The notes beneath the pieces were generated by a model. That model was not told where the DNA came from, did not search any database, and saw nothing but the letters and a program-made list of their open reading frames with translations. A DNA stretch of 46,160 nt from CAYOUV01 sp964407265 (GTDB lineage: Bacteria > Chloroflexota > Anaerolineae > Anaerolineales > Villigracilaceae): NCBI GenBank assembly GCA_964407265.1, contig CAYOUV010000019.1, positions 1-46,160 of the forward strand, in the 5' to 3' direction. A program made the position numbers and the translations under genes. Below are positions 18,300-25,859 of the stretch, piece after piece; the first letter of the stretch is position 1; the number at the start of each line of letters is the position of its first letter.

Positions 18300-19115
18300 A
18301 TGGCTACGATGAGCGCCTCTGAAAATTCTCGTTCTTCCCCTCGGTCTACGCATCTGGTGCGCCGGCTGATCCTGTTAGCATTGCTGGTTAGCACTTATGC
18401 GCTGGGGTTTGCGATCCTGATTTATACCGGGCGGACAGCCCCCACGCAACTGCTGGCTATCGGCGCGGATGTGACCCTGGGAATCGTCGCGGGTTTGGGA
18501 GCGCGCTTGTTGTTACGCAAACGTAATGCCTTTATCCGTAGTGTGGTGGCTCTCGGTGTGTTGGTGATCGGCTTGAACGTCCTGGGATACTTCAGCGATT
18601 GGAAGGTGGGTATCGGTTTGGTGATTGGGCGGGAGACGCCGGACTGGTTTGGGCTGGCGCACCTGGCGCTTGGCATTCTCTTTGCTCTCTCGGCCTTATT
18701 GGGCTGGCGTCGGCCGGCATCTCGTCCTGTGGTGGCAGAGCCTACCAACTTGCCTCATCAACCGATCGCTGAGCGAGCCGCTCCCCGCAGCGCAGGCCGT
18801 CGCAGAACGACCGCCTCTCAGTCCTCCCGTCGCTCCAATTCCCGCTCTTCTGCCTCAACGCGTGCCCGCCCGGTCCGTTCGCATGTCGTCGTCAACCCTC
18901 CGCTGGCGCCCAGGCCAAGGGTCAAGCGGCGTTTGGGTCGTAAAATTCACGTCCAGCTGGCCACCGTTGAGGAACATCGCTGCCCCTATTGTCTTGAATT
19001 GGTCAACCCCAAGGACCCGCGTGGGGTGGTGGAGTGCAAGGTCTGCCATACCCTGCACCACGCCGATTGCTGGGGGATCACCGGCTCGTGTCAGGTTCCG
19101 CATTACAATTCTTAG
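18300..19115 (+). CDS. Membrane-anchored prokaryotic RING-type protein (E3 candidate)
   Basis: The 271-residue protein has four membrane helices (about residues 22-43, 48-71, 76-98 and 115-136), a Ser/Arg-rich linker (140-205), and a C-terminal zinc treble clef. The ligand order is C228, C231, C246, C249, H253 or H254, C257, C264 and probably H268. This matches the prokaryotic RING finger family (Prok-RING type, CPYC ... CxxCxxxxHxxCW ... C). In eukaryotes RING proteins recruit E2s as E3 ligases. Here an E1-like and an E2-fusion gene follow on the same strand after 141 nt, so an E3 role at the membrane is a reasonable inference. It could instead be only a structural zinc clip. Confidence 0.75.
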   Translation: MATMSASENSRSSPRSTHLVRRLILLALLVSTYALGFAILIYTGRTAPTQLLAIGADVTLGIVAGLGARLLLRKRNAFIRSVVALGVLVIGLNVLGYFSDWKVGIGLVIGRETPDWFGLAHLALGILFALSALLGWRRPASRPVVAEPTNLPHQPIAERAAPRSAGRRRTTASQSSRRSNSRSSASTRARPVRSHVVVNPPLAPRPRVKRRLGRKIHVQLATVEEHRCPYCLELVNPKDPRGVVECKVCHTLHHADCWGITGSCQVPHYNS

Positions 19116-19210
19116 TCCATCGTTAATTCCTCGGCAATTCAATGGGGGATGTTGAATCCAGGGGACCATCATAGTACTTTTGACCTAGATGACTCTTTGA
19201 TCAGAGCCGC

Positions 19211-19216
19211 TATAAT
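19211..19216 (+). promoter_or_regulatory. -10 element of the ubiquitin-like operon
   Basis: A TATAAT lies 12 bp before the FadR-type operator and 41 bp before the E1 start codon. The -35 region is weak. Confidence 0.6.
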
Positions 19217-19219
19217 GTT

Positions 19220-19245
19220 GGTATAACTGGTCTGACCACTATACC
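19220..19245 (+). promoter_or_regulatory. FadR/GntR-type operator at the E1 promoter
   Basis: TGGTCTGACCA at 19228-19238 fits the FadR-subfamily operator pattern TnGTnnnACnA exactly, and it is flanked by a second inverted pair, GGTATA (19220-19225) and TATACC (19240-19245). It covers about +5 to +15 of the predicted transcript, a position where a bound protein would block RNA polymerase. The first gene product carries a FadR-like DNA-binding domain, so autoregulation is likely. Confidence 0.75.
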
Positions 19246-19256
19246 AAAGGAAATGT

Positions 19257-21062
19257 ATGAAAATCCAACCGGTTAAACATCGTACACTGGCTGAAACGGT
19301 CGCCGGCAGGCTGGCGGCCTCGATCATCGACGGAAACCTGCCCCCTGGGGACCAGCTGCCGCCTGAGCGGGTGCTGATGAGCCAGCTGGGCGTCAGCCGG
19401 GCTACCTTACGCGAAGCGCTGAAAGCCCTGGAAGAGAACAGCCTGATTGAATCGCGCCCGAACGTTGGCTGGTTTGCGCGCACGATCGACGAATCGAACG
19501 TGACCCAGGCCAGGGAGCTGGCCCAGTCAGCGGCCTCCCATTCCGGGAGTCCGGCCAGCGATGAAGCACCAACTGGCCCGATCCGTCTGCCGATCCTGCC
19601 CGAAAAGCCCATCCGCATTCCAAATTTACAAAAAGACCGCCTGGGAACTTTCGATTTCATTTCCTGGTGGGAACGCGACAAGGTCCAGAATGCCAAGGTG
19701 CTGGTTGTGGGCGCGGGTGCGCTGGGCAACGAAGTCATCAAAAACCTGGCGCTGATGGGCATCGGGAACATCTTCGTAGTGGATTTTGACAGGATCGAGG
19801 CAGCCAACTTGAGCCGCTCTGTTTTGTTCCGTGAGGCGGACAATACGCGCAGCAAGGCTGAAGTGGCCGCCGCGCGCGCCAAATCGATTAACCCGCAGGT
19901 CCACGTGCAGTACCTCAATGGGGATGTGACGGCCCAACTGGGGTTGGGTGTCATTCGACGCATGGACGTGGTGATTGGCTGCCTGGATAACCGTGAAGCC
20001 CGCCTGGCAGTCAACCGATTTTGCTACTGGATGAATAAGCCCTGGGTCGACGGCGCTATCCAGGAACTGCTCGGTTTGGTGCGGGTCTTCGTTCCGGGCC
20101 AGGGGGCCTGCTATGAATGCACGCTGAATGAGACCGCGCTGCGCGATCTGTCGCTCCGCTACTCCTGTCCGCTGCTGGCCCGCCAGAACATCCTGCTGGG
20201 CAAGGTTCCCACCACCCCGACGATTGCCTCGATCATCGGGGCGATGCAGTCGCAAGAAGCCCTGAAGCTGATCAATGGTATGCCGGTCGAACCGGGCAAG
20301 GTGATCCATTTCAACGGCATGGTCAACCAGATGCACACCACCGCCTATGTGCCGCGCGAAGATTGCGAGAGCCACTGGACCTTTGGTGAGGTGACCGAGT
20401 TACCGGCACGGGCCGAACGCACCAGCTTGAACGACATGCTGCGCATTGCCCGGGCCGACCTGGGCCCAGACGCTTTTATCGAGTTGGACCAGGAATTGGT
20501 GATTTCACTCGAATGCCCAAGCTGCCATACGATTGAGAAGATTTTGCGCCCTTTGAGTGAGGTCACCTTCGAAGCCGGACACTGCCCGACCTGCGGCGTG
20601 CTGCGCGATTCCCAGTTGACGCATACCATCACCGGCCAGGAGGATTTTCTGCACCGCACGCTGGCCAGTGTCGGAGTGCCGGCGTTGCATATCCTGCGAG
20701 CGCAAAACGGCATCGAATACCGGTTTTACGAATTGACCGGTGACCTGCCCGAGGCTTTGCACTTCAACCATTTCGAACGAACCGAGCCGCTCAAGATTGA
20801 CAGGCCGGTAAAAGAGCGTATCCGCCTCAAAGGCCCGGTTGAACTCAAGGACGCGCAGAAAAGCCCCGCGCGCGGCCGCATCCGCCTCAAGGATGAGAAG
20901 AAAACCGCTGCTCCCGCACAGCCTTCTGGCGGCCGCATTCGCATTCGTGAGCAGAGCAGAGACCGCCTGGCTGGACGGGGAGATCCACCCACCTCCCGCC
21001 GGCGCAAGGATTCGTCCGCGCTCAAACTCAGACCGCCCGCCCAGCGGGTTAAGCTGTGCTAG
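19257..21062 (+). CDS. GntR-type HTH fused to ubiquitin-activating E1/ThiF-like enzyme
   Basis: This is a 601-residue fusion. Residues 8-76 are a FadR-class winged HTH (PPERVLMSQLGVSRATLREALKALEE). Residues 125-370 are an adenylating ThiF/MoeB/E1 domain: VVGAGALGNE (150-159) nucleotide loop, VVDFDRIEAANLSR with D176, D178, N184 and R187, K200, and GCLDN with D244. Cys pairs C285/C288 and C420/C423, C443/C446 look like zinc clips; C304 in RYSCPLL is the best candidate for the thioester Cys. The C-terminus repeats RIRLK-type motifs (521, 541, 560) and ends RVKLC. An AAGGA precedes the ATG. It would activate the downstream Ubl and, by its HTH, sense or control its own transcription. I know no standard enzyme with this fusion. 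Confidence 0.85.
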   Translation: MKIQPVKHRTLAETVAGRLAASIIDGNLPPGDQLPPERVLMSQLGVSRATLREALKALEENSLIESRPNVGWFARTIDESNVTQARELAQSAASHSGSPASDEAPTGPIRLPILPEKPIRIPNLQKDRLGTFDFISWWERDKVQNAKVLVVGAGALGNEVIKNLALMGIGNIFVVDFDRIEAANLSRSVLFREADNTRSKAEVAAARAKSINPQVHVQYLNGDVTAQLGLGVIRRMDVVIGCLDNREARLAVNRFCYWMNKPWVDGAIQELLGLVRVFVPGQGACYECTLNETALRDLSLRYSCPLLARQNILLGKVPTTPTIASIIGAMQSQEALKLINGMPVEPGKVIHFNGMVNQMHTTAYVPREDCESHWTFGEVTELPARAERTSLNDMLRIARADLGPDAFIELDQELVISLECPSCHTIEKILRPLSEVTFEAGHCPTCGVLRDSQLTHTITGQEDFLHRTLASVGVPALHILRAQNGIEYRFYELTGDLPEALHFNHFERTEPLKIDRPVKERIRLKGPVELKDAQKSPARGRIRLKDEKKTAAPAQPSGGRIRIREQSRDRLAGRGDPPTSRRRKDSSALKLRPPAQRVKLC

Positions 21063-21121
21063 GTTTATGATGACCGCGCAAATACCCATGACTGTTGGCA
21101 GAAAATTACGAGGAGAGACTC

Positions 21122-22135
21122 ATGCCCGATGTTGAAGTGACCATTGTGCTCCCGAGCGGAGGGGCACGCGCCGCCGAAATCCCCGACGACGTGACCGTCA
21201 AGGAATTGCTGCCCGAGTTGACCTCTCTGTTGGAATTGCCGACCGTCGGTCCGGACGGACGCCCAATGGCTTACCGCATCGATAGCAAAGCCCTGGGCCG
21301 TGAAATGAAAGAGGACGAGACGCTGGCCTCGGCCGGCATCCCCCAAAACGACCGCCTGATGTTAACTGCTGACATCACGGCTGGCGCGGGTTCAATGGCT
21401 GCAGAAACGCCGCGCATACGCCGCCTGCGCGGCGACCACGACCTGATGGTCGAACTGGCAGCCCGCAGTGACCTGATCTCCTACAAGGCTTTTGCGCCGC
21501 ATCCCAACCTGCCGCCCGAACGCTACATCGTCACCTTCAAGTGCAAGAGCATCATCGGCGTGGATCGCCAGGGCAACCCGCAATATGGAAACCACCACCA
21601 GGTCGAGATTTACCTGCACAATCAGTACCCGCAGCGCTGGCCGGGCATGAAATGGATGACACCGATCTGGCATCCCAACATCAACCACCTGAATGGCAGC
21701 GTCTGTATCGACGCGGCCTGGTGGGCAGCCAGCCGCTCGCTCGACCGTTTGGTGGTCATGCTGGGTGAAATGCTGCAGTGGAAGAATTTCCACGACGATC
21801 CGACCAAGCCCCCCTTCCCCTGGGATGCCGAGGCGGCGCGCTGGAGCCGCGAATACCGCAAGAAGCACCCGAACGCCTTCCCGGTCGACCAGCAGGAATT
21901 GCTGCGGCCCGAGCGCGTCAAGGTCAAATCGGAGGACCAGGCTGCCCCGGCCAAACCCAAATCTCGTTTCAGTCTGAAGCTCAAACCAAATGAAAAGCCG
22001 CCGGCCAAGAAAGCCTCGCTCAGTTTGAAACTCAAACCAGATAAGTCAACAAACCCAAAACCCAAGCCTGGCTTGAAGATCAAGCCGGGGGGCTCCAAGC
22101 CGGCGGCTAAAAAACCAAAAATTCGCTTGAAATGA
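21122..22135 (+). CDS. Ubiquitin-like domain fused to E2 conjugating-enzyme domain
   Basis: In this 337-residue protein, residues 1-86 are a beta-grasp ubiquitin-like domain of YukD-like type, nearly identical in pattern to the free Ubl encoded next (VTIVLPSGG, VKELLPEL, GPDGRPM, DSKALGRE, TADITAG). Residues 105-255 are a UBC-fold E2: YPQRWPGMKWMTPIWHPNINHLNGSVCIDA contains HPN (184-186) and the catalytic C195, and DDPTKPPFPWDAEAARW matches the PNPDDPLN helix region. The tail (280-337) is Lys/Pro-rich with LKLKP repeats and ends KIRLK. ATG at 21122 has a GAGGAG 6 nt upstream; a TTG further up is not needed. The junction TADITAG-AGS could be a cleavage point for the JAMM protein. Confidence 0.87.
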   Translation: MPDVEVTIVLPSGGARAAEIPDDVTVKELLPELTSLLELPTVGPDGRPMAYRIDSKALGREMKEDETLASAGIPQNDRLMLTADITAGAGSMAAETPRIRRLRGDHDLMVELAARSDLISYKAFAPHPNLPPERYIVTFKCKSIIGVDRQGNPQYGNHHQVEIYLHNQYPQRWPGMKWMTPIWHPNINHLNGSVCIDAAWWAASRSLDRLVVMLGEMLQWKNFHDDPTKPPFPWDAEAARWSREYRKKHPNAFPVDQQELLRPERVKVKSEDQAAPAKPKSRFSLKLKPNEKPPAKKASLSLKLKPDKSTNPKPKPGLKIKPGGSKPAAKKPKIRLK

Positions 22136-22262
22136 TGGCATGCGCCTATTTCCAGGCTTAACCGCTGCAAAAATATCCTTGTTCTGCCCCTGCAGTAAGC
22201 CGTTCCGGACGACTGTAGAGCAGCCTGAACCATATCTTCGAAAACAAAGAAAGGAGTAAGTC

Positions 22263-22529
22263 ATGGCCGACATACCTGTTACGATCGTTCTCCCCTCGGG
22301 AGGCACCCGCAATGCGGAGGTGCCGGGCGATGTGTCCGTGAAGGAACTGCTCCCAGAGCTGACCACTTCACTGGAACTTCCCACCACCGGCCCGGATGGA
22401 CGTCCTATGTCTTACCGGCTGGATAGCAAGGCGCTGGGTCGCGAACTCAATGAGGAAGAGACCCTGGAAGATGCCGCCATCCCGGAAGGCGACCGCCTGA
22501 TGATGACCGCCGACGTGACCGCAGGGTAA
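22263..22529 (+). CDS. Free ubiquitin-like protein ending in Ala-Gly
   Basis: This 88-residue beta-grasp protein is a paralogue of the Ubl domain of the preceding E2 fusion. It ends in TADVTAG with nothing after the Gly, so it could be activated by the E1 without processing; ubiquitin itself needs a C-terminal Gly exposed. It has no Cys. Lys residues (two or three) could serve as chain sites. AAGGAG lies 8 nt before the ATG. It is followed by a strong hairpin that may stabilise its mRNA, which would fit a modifier needed in excess over its enzymes. It is more like YukD/EsaB-type Ubls than ThiS/MoaD. Confidence 0.82.
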   Translation: MADIPVTIVLPSGGTRNAEVPGDVSVKELLPELTTSLELPTTGPDGRPMSYRLDSKALGRELNEEETLEDAAIPEGDRLMMTADVTAG

Positions 22530-22547
22530 TGCTCTCCGACCCTACCC

Positions 22548-22575
22548 GGACCGCCTCGAGAAATTGAGGCGGTCC
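22548..22575 (+). other. Perfect intercistronic hairpin after the Ubl gene
   Basis: Arms GGACCGCCTC (22548-22557) and its exact complement (22566-22575) enclose an 8-nt loop. No U-run follows, so it is more likely an mRNA stabiliser or partial attenuator than a full terminator. Confidence 0.7.
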
Positions 22576-22604
22576 AGGTCCCCCACATTTGGTGACCAAT
22601 TCTC

Positions 22605-23264
22605 ATGTCTTCCCTCGGCATCCGTCTCACTCCGACTGAAACGCTTCAGCCTGAAGCCGCTCCCAGACCGTTGGGGACCGCGCTGCGCTGGCATTCTCCT
22701 TTTGACGCCGAAGAGCGCCACCCCATGGTGTCGGTCTTCTTCACCCACTCGGCGTATATTCGAGTCTGCGTCTACACCTGTGTCGACACGACGAATGAGG
22801 TGGGAGGCGCCTTGATCGGCCAATGGTGCCAGGATCAGGAAAGCGGCCAGCAGTTTGTGGTGGTGCAGCACGCGCTGCCAGCGCGCTTTACCCGCCAGAG
22901 CAATGTCTATTTGACCTTCACCCAGGATACGCTGGTCGATCTCCACGACCAGTTGGAAAAGCGCTTTCCGAACGAGAAAATTGTGGGCTGGTATCACACC
23001 CACCCACGCATGGGCATCTTCCTGTCGCATTATGACACCTTCCTGCACAAGAACTTTTTCCCCGAACCCTGGCAGGTAGCCCTGGTGATCGAGCCTTATT
23101 CTTCCCAGGGTGGTTTCTTCATCCGCCAGGCAGATGGCAGCTTCGACCCGACCCGTTATTTTGGTTTTTACGAGATGGATGCGGCTTCCGGCCACAGCAT
23201 CGTCCGCTGGCAAAATTTACATCAGGATGCGCATGCTCCTGAAGGAGATGAATCCAATGAATAG
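22605..23264 (+). CDS. JAMM/MPN metalloprotease (deubiquitinase-like)
   Basis: The 219-residue protein has a complete JAMM zinc site: E65 in NEVGGALIG, then HTHPRMGIFLSHYD with H131, H133, S141 and D144, which is the HxHx7SxxD pattern. Eukaryotic relatives (Rpn11, CSN5, AMSH) remove ubiquitin from lysines. In this context it may cut Ubl-lysine bonds, or release the Ubl half of the E2 fusion. No signal peptide is present, so it acts in the cytoplasm. The stop overlaps the start of the next gene (FHA protein), showing translational coupling. There is no clear Shine-Dalgarno before the ATG. Confidence 0.88.
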   Translation: MSSLGIRLTPTETLQPEAAPRPLGTALRWHSPFDAEERHPMVSVFFTHSAYIRVCVYTCVDTTNEVGGALIGQWCQDQESGQQFVVVQHALPARFTRQSNVYLTFTQDTLVDLHDQLEKRFPNEKIVGWYHTHPRMGIFLSHYDTFLHKNFFPEPWQVALVIEPYSSQGGFFIRQADGSFDPTRYFGFYEMDAASGHSIVRWQNLHQDAHAPEGDESNE

Positions 23265-24114
23265 ACGTATGAGCACCTATTATTACGCCTTGCTTGGCGC
23301 GCTCGGAGGGCTGATCGGCTGGCAGGTCAGCGATCTACTGGGGCTGTCGTTCGCCTCCAACCTTTACCTGAGCGAGATCGTGGTTGGCGCGCTGGTCGGA
23401 TTGAGTATCGGTTTGCTGATTGGTCTGACGGAGGGTGTCCTGACCCGCAACGTAATCCAGGCGCTCAAATCAGGCTCCTTCAGTGGTCTGTTGGGACTGA
23501 TCGCCGGTGCGATCGGTTTGCCGTTGAGCGAATTCCTGTTCCAATCGGTCGGCGCCGGGATTTTGGGCCGCGCTCTGGGGTGGGGTGTTTTCGGTCTGTT
23601 AATCGGTTTGGCCGAAGGCGTGGTCGGCAAGTCCCAGGCCTGGAAGGGGATGCTGGGCGGCCTGATCGGAGGCGCCGTTGGCGGCGTGTTGCTCGAACTG
23701 GCACACACCTGGCTCAAGGATCCGCTGGTTGGCAAGGCGGCCGGCCTGGTGTTATTAGGCGCTTCGGTCGGAGCCTTCATTTCGCTGATGGTGGTGCTGC
23801 TCTCGCGTGCCTGGCTGGAGGTCGTTTCCGGCAAGCTCAAAGGCACCGAATTCATCCTGGACAAGTTCATGCGCGCCAGGGGACCGGCGGTAGCCATCGG
23901 CAGTTCGCCGCTCAAATCGGAGATCGTGCTGCCGGATCCCGATATCGCCCCCCAGCACGCCATGTTGACCGGCGATGGCAAGCATTTCACCCTTAAGGAT
24001 ATGAGCCTGGCGGGGACCTTCGTCAACAATCGCAAGATCGAATTGTCGCAGTTGACGAATAATCAGAAGATCCGCATGGGCAATACCGAGCTGGTATATC
24101 ACGAAAAGAGGTAG
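23257..24114 (+). CDS. Glycine-rich multi-TM protein with C-terminal FHA domain
   Basis: In this 285-residue protein, residues 8-185 are hydrophobic, with about six helices rich in Gly/Ala small-residue patterns (glycine zipper-like, GGLIGGAVGG). From 195 to 285 there is a forkhead-associated domain: AVAIGSSPLKSEIVLPDPDIAPQHAML with G215, S216 and H234, then SLAGTFVNNRKI with the conserved Asn. FHA domains bind phosphothreonine. The ATG at 23257 is 9 nt after AGGAG and overlaps the JAMM stop by 8 nt; an ATG at 23248 would touch the Shine-Dalgarno. It may tether the conjugation system to the membrane in a phosphorylation-dependent way. No kinase gene lies nearby. Confidence 0.82.
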   Translation: MNRRMSTYYYALLGALGGLIGWQVSDLLGLSFASNLYLSEIVVGALVGLSIGLLIGLTEGVLTRNVIQALKSGSFSGLLGLIAGAIGLPLSEFLFQSVGAGILGRALGWGVFGLLIGLAEGVVGKSQAWKGMLGGLIGGAVGGVLLELAHTWLKDPLVGKAAGLVLLGASVGAFISLMVVLLSRAWLEVVSGKLKGTEFILDKFMRARGPAVAIGSSPLKSEIVLPDPDIAPQHAMLTGDGKHFTLKDMSLAGTFVNNRKIELSQLTNNQKIRMGNTELVYHEKR

Positions 24115-24116
24115 CC

Positions 24117-25217
24117 ATGCAATCAAATAAGTGGTCCCGTTTGGTCTTCTCCCTCATTCTGGTCCTGCTGACCGCGTTCGTGTGGCCGCTGCAAAGCGCT
24201 CTGGCTCAGGATCAGGAACCGCAAATCCGCATCACGCAGGTGGATAATTCCAACTTTCCCCAGGTGACGGTTTACGTCTCGGTGACCAATGCTGCCGGCG
24301 AGCCGGTGGGCGTCAGCCCGGACCAGATCCAGCTCTTCGAGAACGGGCAATTGATGCAGCTTCAGGACCTCAGCGGAGGCGGCCAGGGTGATATCGGACC
24401 GCTGACCACCCTGCTGGTGATCGACATCTCCGGGAGCATGAACAATGGCGGCAAGTTGGAGGCTGCCAAGCAGGCGGCCACGGCTTACGTCGAACAAATG
24501 CGCCCGGGCGATCAGGCTGGCCTGATGACGTTCAATACCAAAGTTAATTACCTTCAGCCGCTGACGACCGATCACCAGGTACTGGAAAGCGCGATCAATT
24601 CGCTCAAGGCGCAGGGGGATACGGCCATGTACGACGCCCTGGACCAGGGTGTGCAGGTCCTGCAGGGCCTGCCGGGGCGCAAAGCCATCATTGCCTTGAC
24701 CGACGGCCTGGACAACCGCAGCCAGGCCACAGCCGAGCAGGTGATCCAGACCATCGGGCCGAGCGGCCTGTCGATCTCGACCATCGGGCTGGGCGATCCT
24801 CAGCAGGCAGGCAGCAACTTTGGTCTGGATGAAGCTGCTTTGAAATCGTTGGCCCAACAGGCCGGCGGCGTGTACGGGTTTGCCCAGGATCCCAATGCCC
24901 TGAGCGCGCTGTATGAGTTGTACGGACGCACCCTGCAGAGCGAATACCGCCTGACTTACATTTCGCCCTCCAACTTGCGGGACGGTATCAACCGTACTCT
25001 GACCGTCTCCTTGACGGGACAAGCTGCCACCGCTGCTCAGGCGCAGGCCAATTACAACCCGGGCGGCGTGCTGCCGGAAACATCCGGACGGTCCTGGGTG
25101 CTGTTCGGTGGTATTTTAGCTGGCTTGGTCGTGCTGCTGCTGATCCCCAGCGGGATCGGCCTGGTCACCCGCGGCAAGTCGGGAAGCAAAAAGAAACCGC
25201 GTATCAAGCTGAAATAA
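24117..25217 (+). CDS. Membrane-anchored VWA-domain protein with basic IKLK tail
   Basis: The 366-residue protein has an N-terminal signal sequence (RLVFSLILVLLTAFVWPLQSALA), then a beta-sandwich stretch, then a von Willebrand A domain at about 95-275 with intact MIDAS: DISGSMNN (D103, S105, S107), GDTAMYDAL (Thr) and TDGLDN (D196). A single helix at about 325-347 anchors it, leaving a short cytoplasmic tail ending RIKLK. The VWA part lies outside and may bind a metal-dependent partner. The tail shares the ending of the E1 and E2-fusion proteins. It starts 2 nt after the FHA stop and is the last gene before the terminator. Confidence 0.85.
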   Translation: MQSNKWSRLVFSLILVLLTAFVWPLQSALAQDQEPQIRITQVDNSNFPQVTVYVSVTNAAGEPVGVSPDQIQLFENGQLMQLQDLSGGGQGDIGPLTTLLVIDISGSMNNGGKLEAAKQAATAYVEQMRPGDQAGLMTFNTKVNYLQPLTTDHQVLESAINSLKAQGDTAMYDALDQGVQVLQGLPGRKAIIALTDGLDNRSQATAEQVIQTIGPSGLSISTIGLGDPQQAGSNFGLDEAALKSLAQQAGGVYGFAQDPNALSALYELYGRTLQSEYRLTYISPSNLRDGINRTLTVSLTGQAATAAQAQANYNPGGVLPETSGRSWVLFGGILAGLVVLLLIPSGIGLVTRGKSGSKKKPRIKLK

Positions 25218-25237
25218 ATAGCCCGACCTATTCAATT

Positions 25238-25283
25238 AAACAATCCCCTTCGCAAAAGACGATCCTTGCGAAGGGGATTGTTT
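25238..25283 (+). terminator. Terminator of the ubiquitin-like operon
   Basis: An 18-bp perfect stem (25238-25255 with 25266-25283) and 10-nt loop start 20 nt after the VWA stop. It is U-rich at the 3' arm end. Confidence 0.85.
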
Positions 25284-25406
25284 GAAGTTTAAGTATTTGT
25301 GAAGTGCGAAATATTATTGTCGTTGATAAGGCACTATCATTTGCGGAAAGAGAGATGCGTCTGCGGTAAAATGGATGCAACGCACAATCGAACGAGGAAA
25401 TGAAAC

Positions 25407-25826
25407 ATGAAATCCTACCGCAAAGAACTGTGGTTCAACATTCCCACCCGCCGCGCTTTTGTCAACATCACCCCTGAGGTGGAAGGCTGCCTGCGCGAAA
25501 GCGGCGTTCAGGAAGGCCTGGCTCTGGTCAATGCCATGCACATTACTGCCGCGGTCTTCATCAACGATGACGAGCATGGACTGCACCAGGATTATGAAAA
25601 ATGGCTGGAAAACCTGGCACCACACGAACCCATTCGACAGTACCGCCATAATGACACCGGGGAGGACAACGCTGACGCGCATCTCAAACGCCAGGTGATG
25701 GGGCGCGAAGTGGTGGTTGCCGTGACGGAGGGGAAACTCGATTTCGGTCCCTGGGAACAGATCTTCTACGGCGAGTTCGACGGCCGCCGGCGCAAGCGCG
25801 TGCTGGTCAAGATCATCGGTGAATAA
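25407..25826 (+). CDS. YjbQ/UPF0047 family protein
   Basis: The 139-residue protein matches the YjbQ family: ITPEVEGCLRESGVQEGLALV, then MHITAAVFINDDEHGLHQDYEKWLENLAP, then YRHNDTGEDNADAHLKRQVMGREVVVAVTEGKLDFGPWEQIFYGEFDG. The His/Asp pattern is thought to bind a metal. Some members have been reported to have weak thiamine-phosphate synthase activity, but the cellular role is not settled. It is a single gene with its own end hairpin. Confidence 0.88.
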   Translation: MKSYRKELWFNIPTRRAFVNITPEVEGCLRESGVQEGLALVNAMHITAAVFINDDEHGLHQDYEKWLENLAPHEPIRQYRHNDTGEDNADAHLKRQVMGREVVVAVTEGKLDFGPWEQIFYGEFDGRRRKRVLVKIIGE

Positions 25827-25829
25827 AAA

Positions 25830-25856
25830 ATCAGGGCGGCCTCTGGCTGCCCTGAT
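25830..25856. terminator. Convergent terminator hairpin
   Basis: A 12-bp stem with one mismatch and 3-nt loop, with a run of A on the left side, lies between the convergent YjbQ and MFS genes. It serves the minus-strand gene best. Confidence 0.7.
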
Positions 25857-25859
25857 GGC

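Noticed and set aside
24123..25022. A 299-codon frame antisense to the VWA gene
   Set aside because: The VWA MIDAS residues are intact on the + strand; the antisense frame has no domain.
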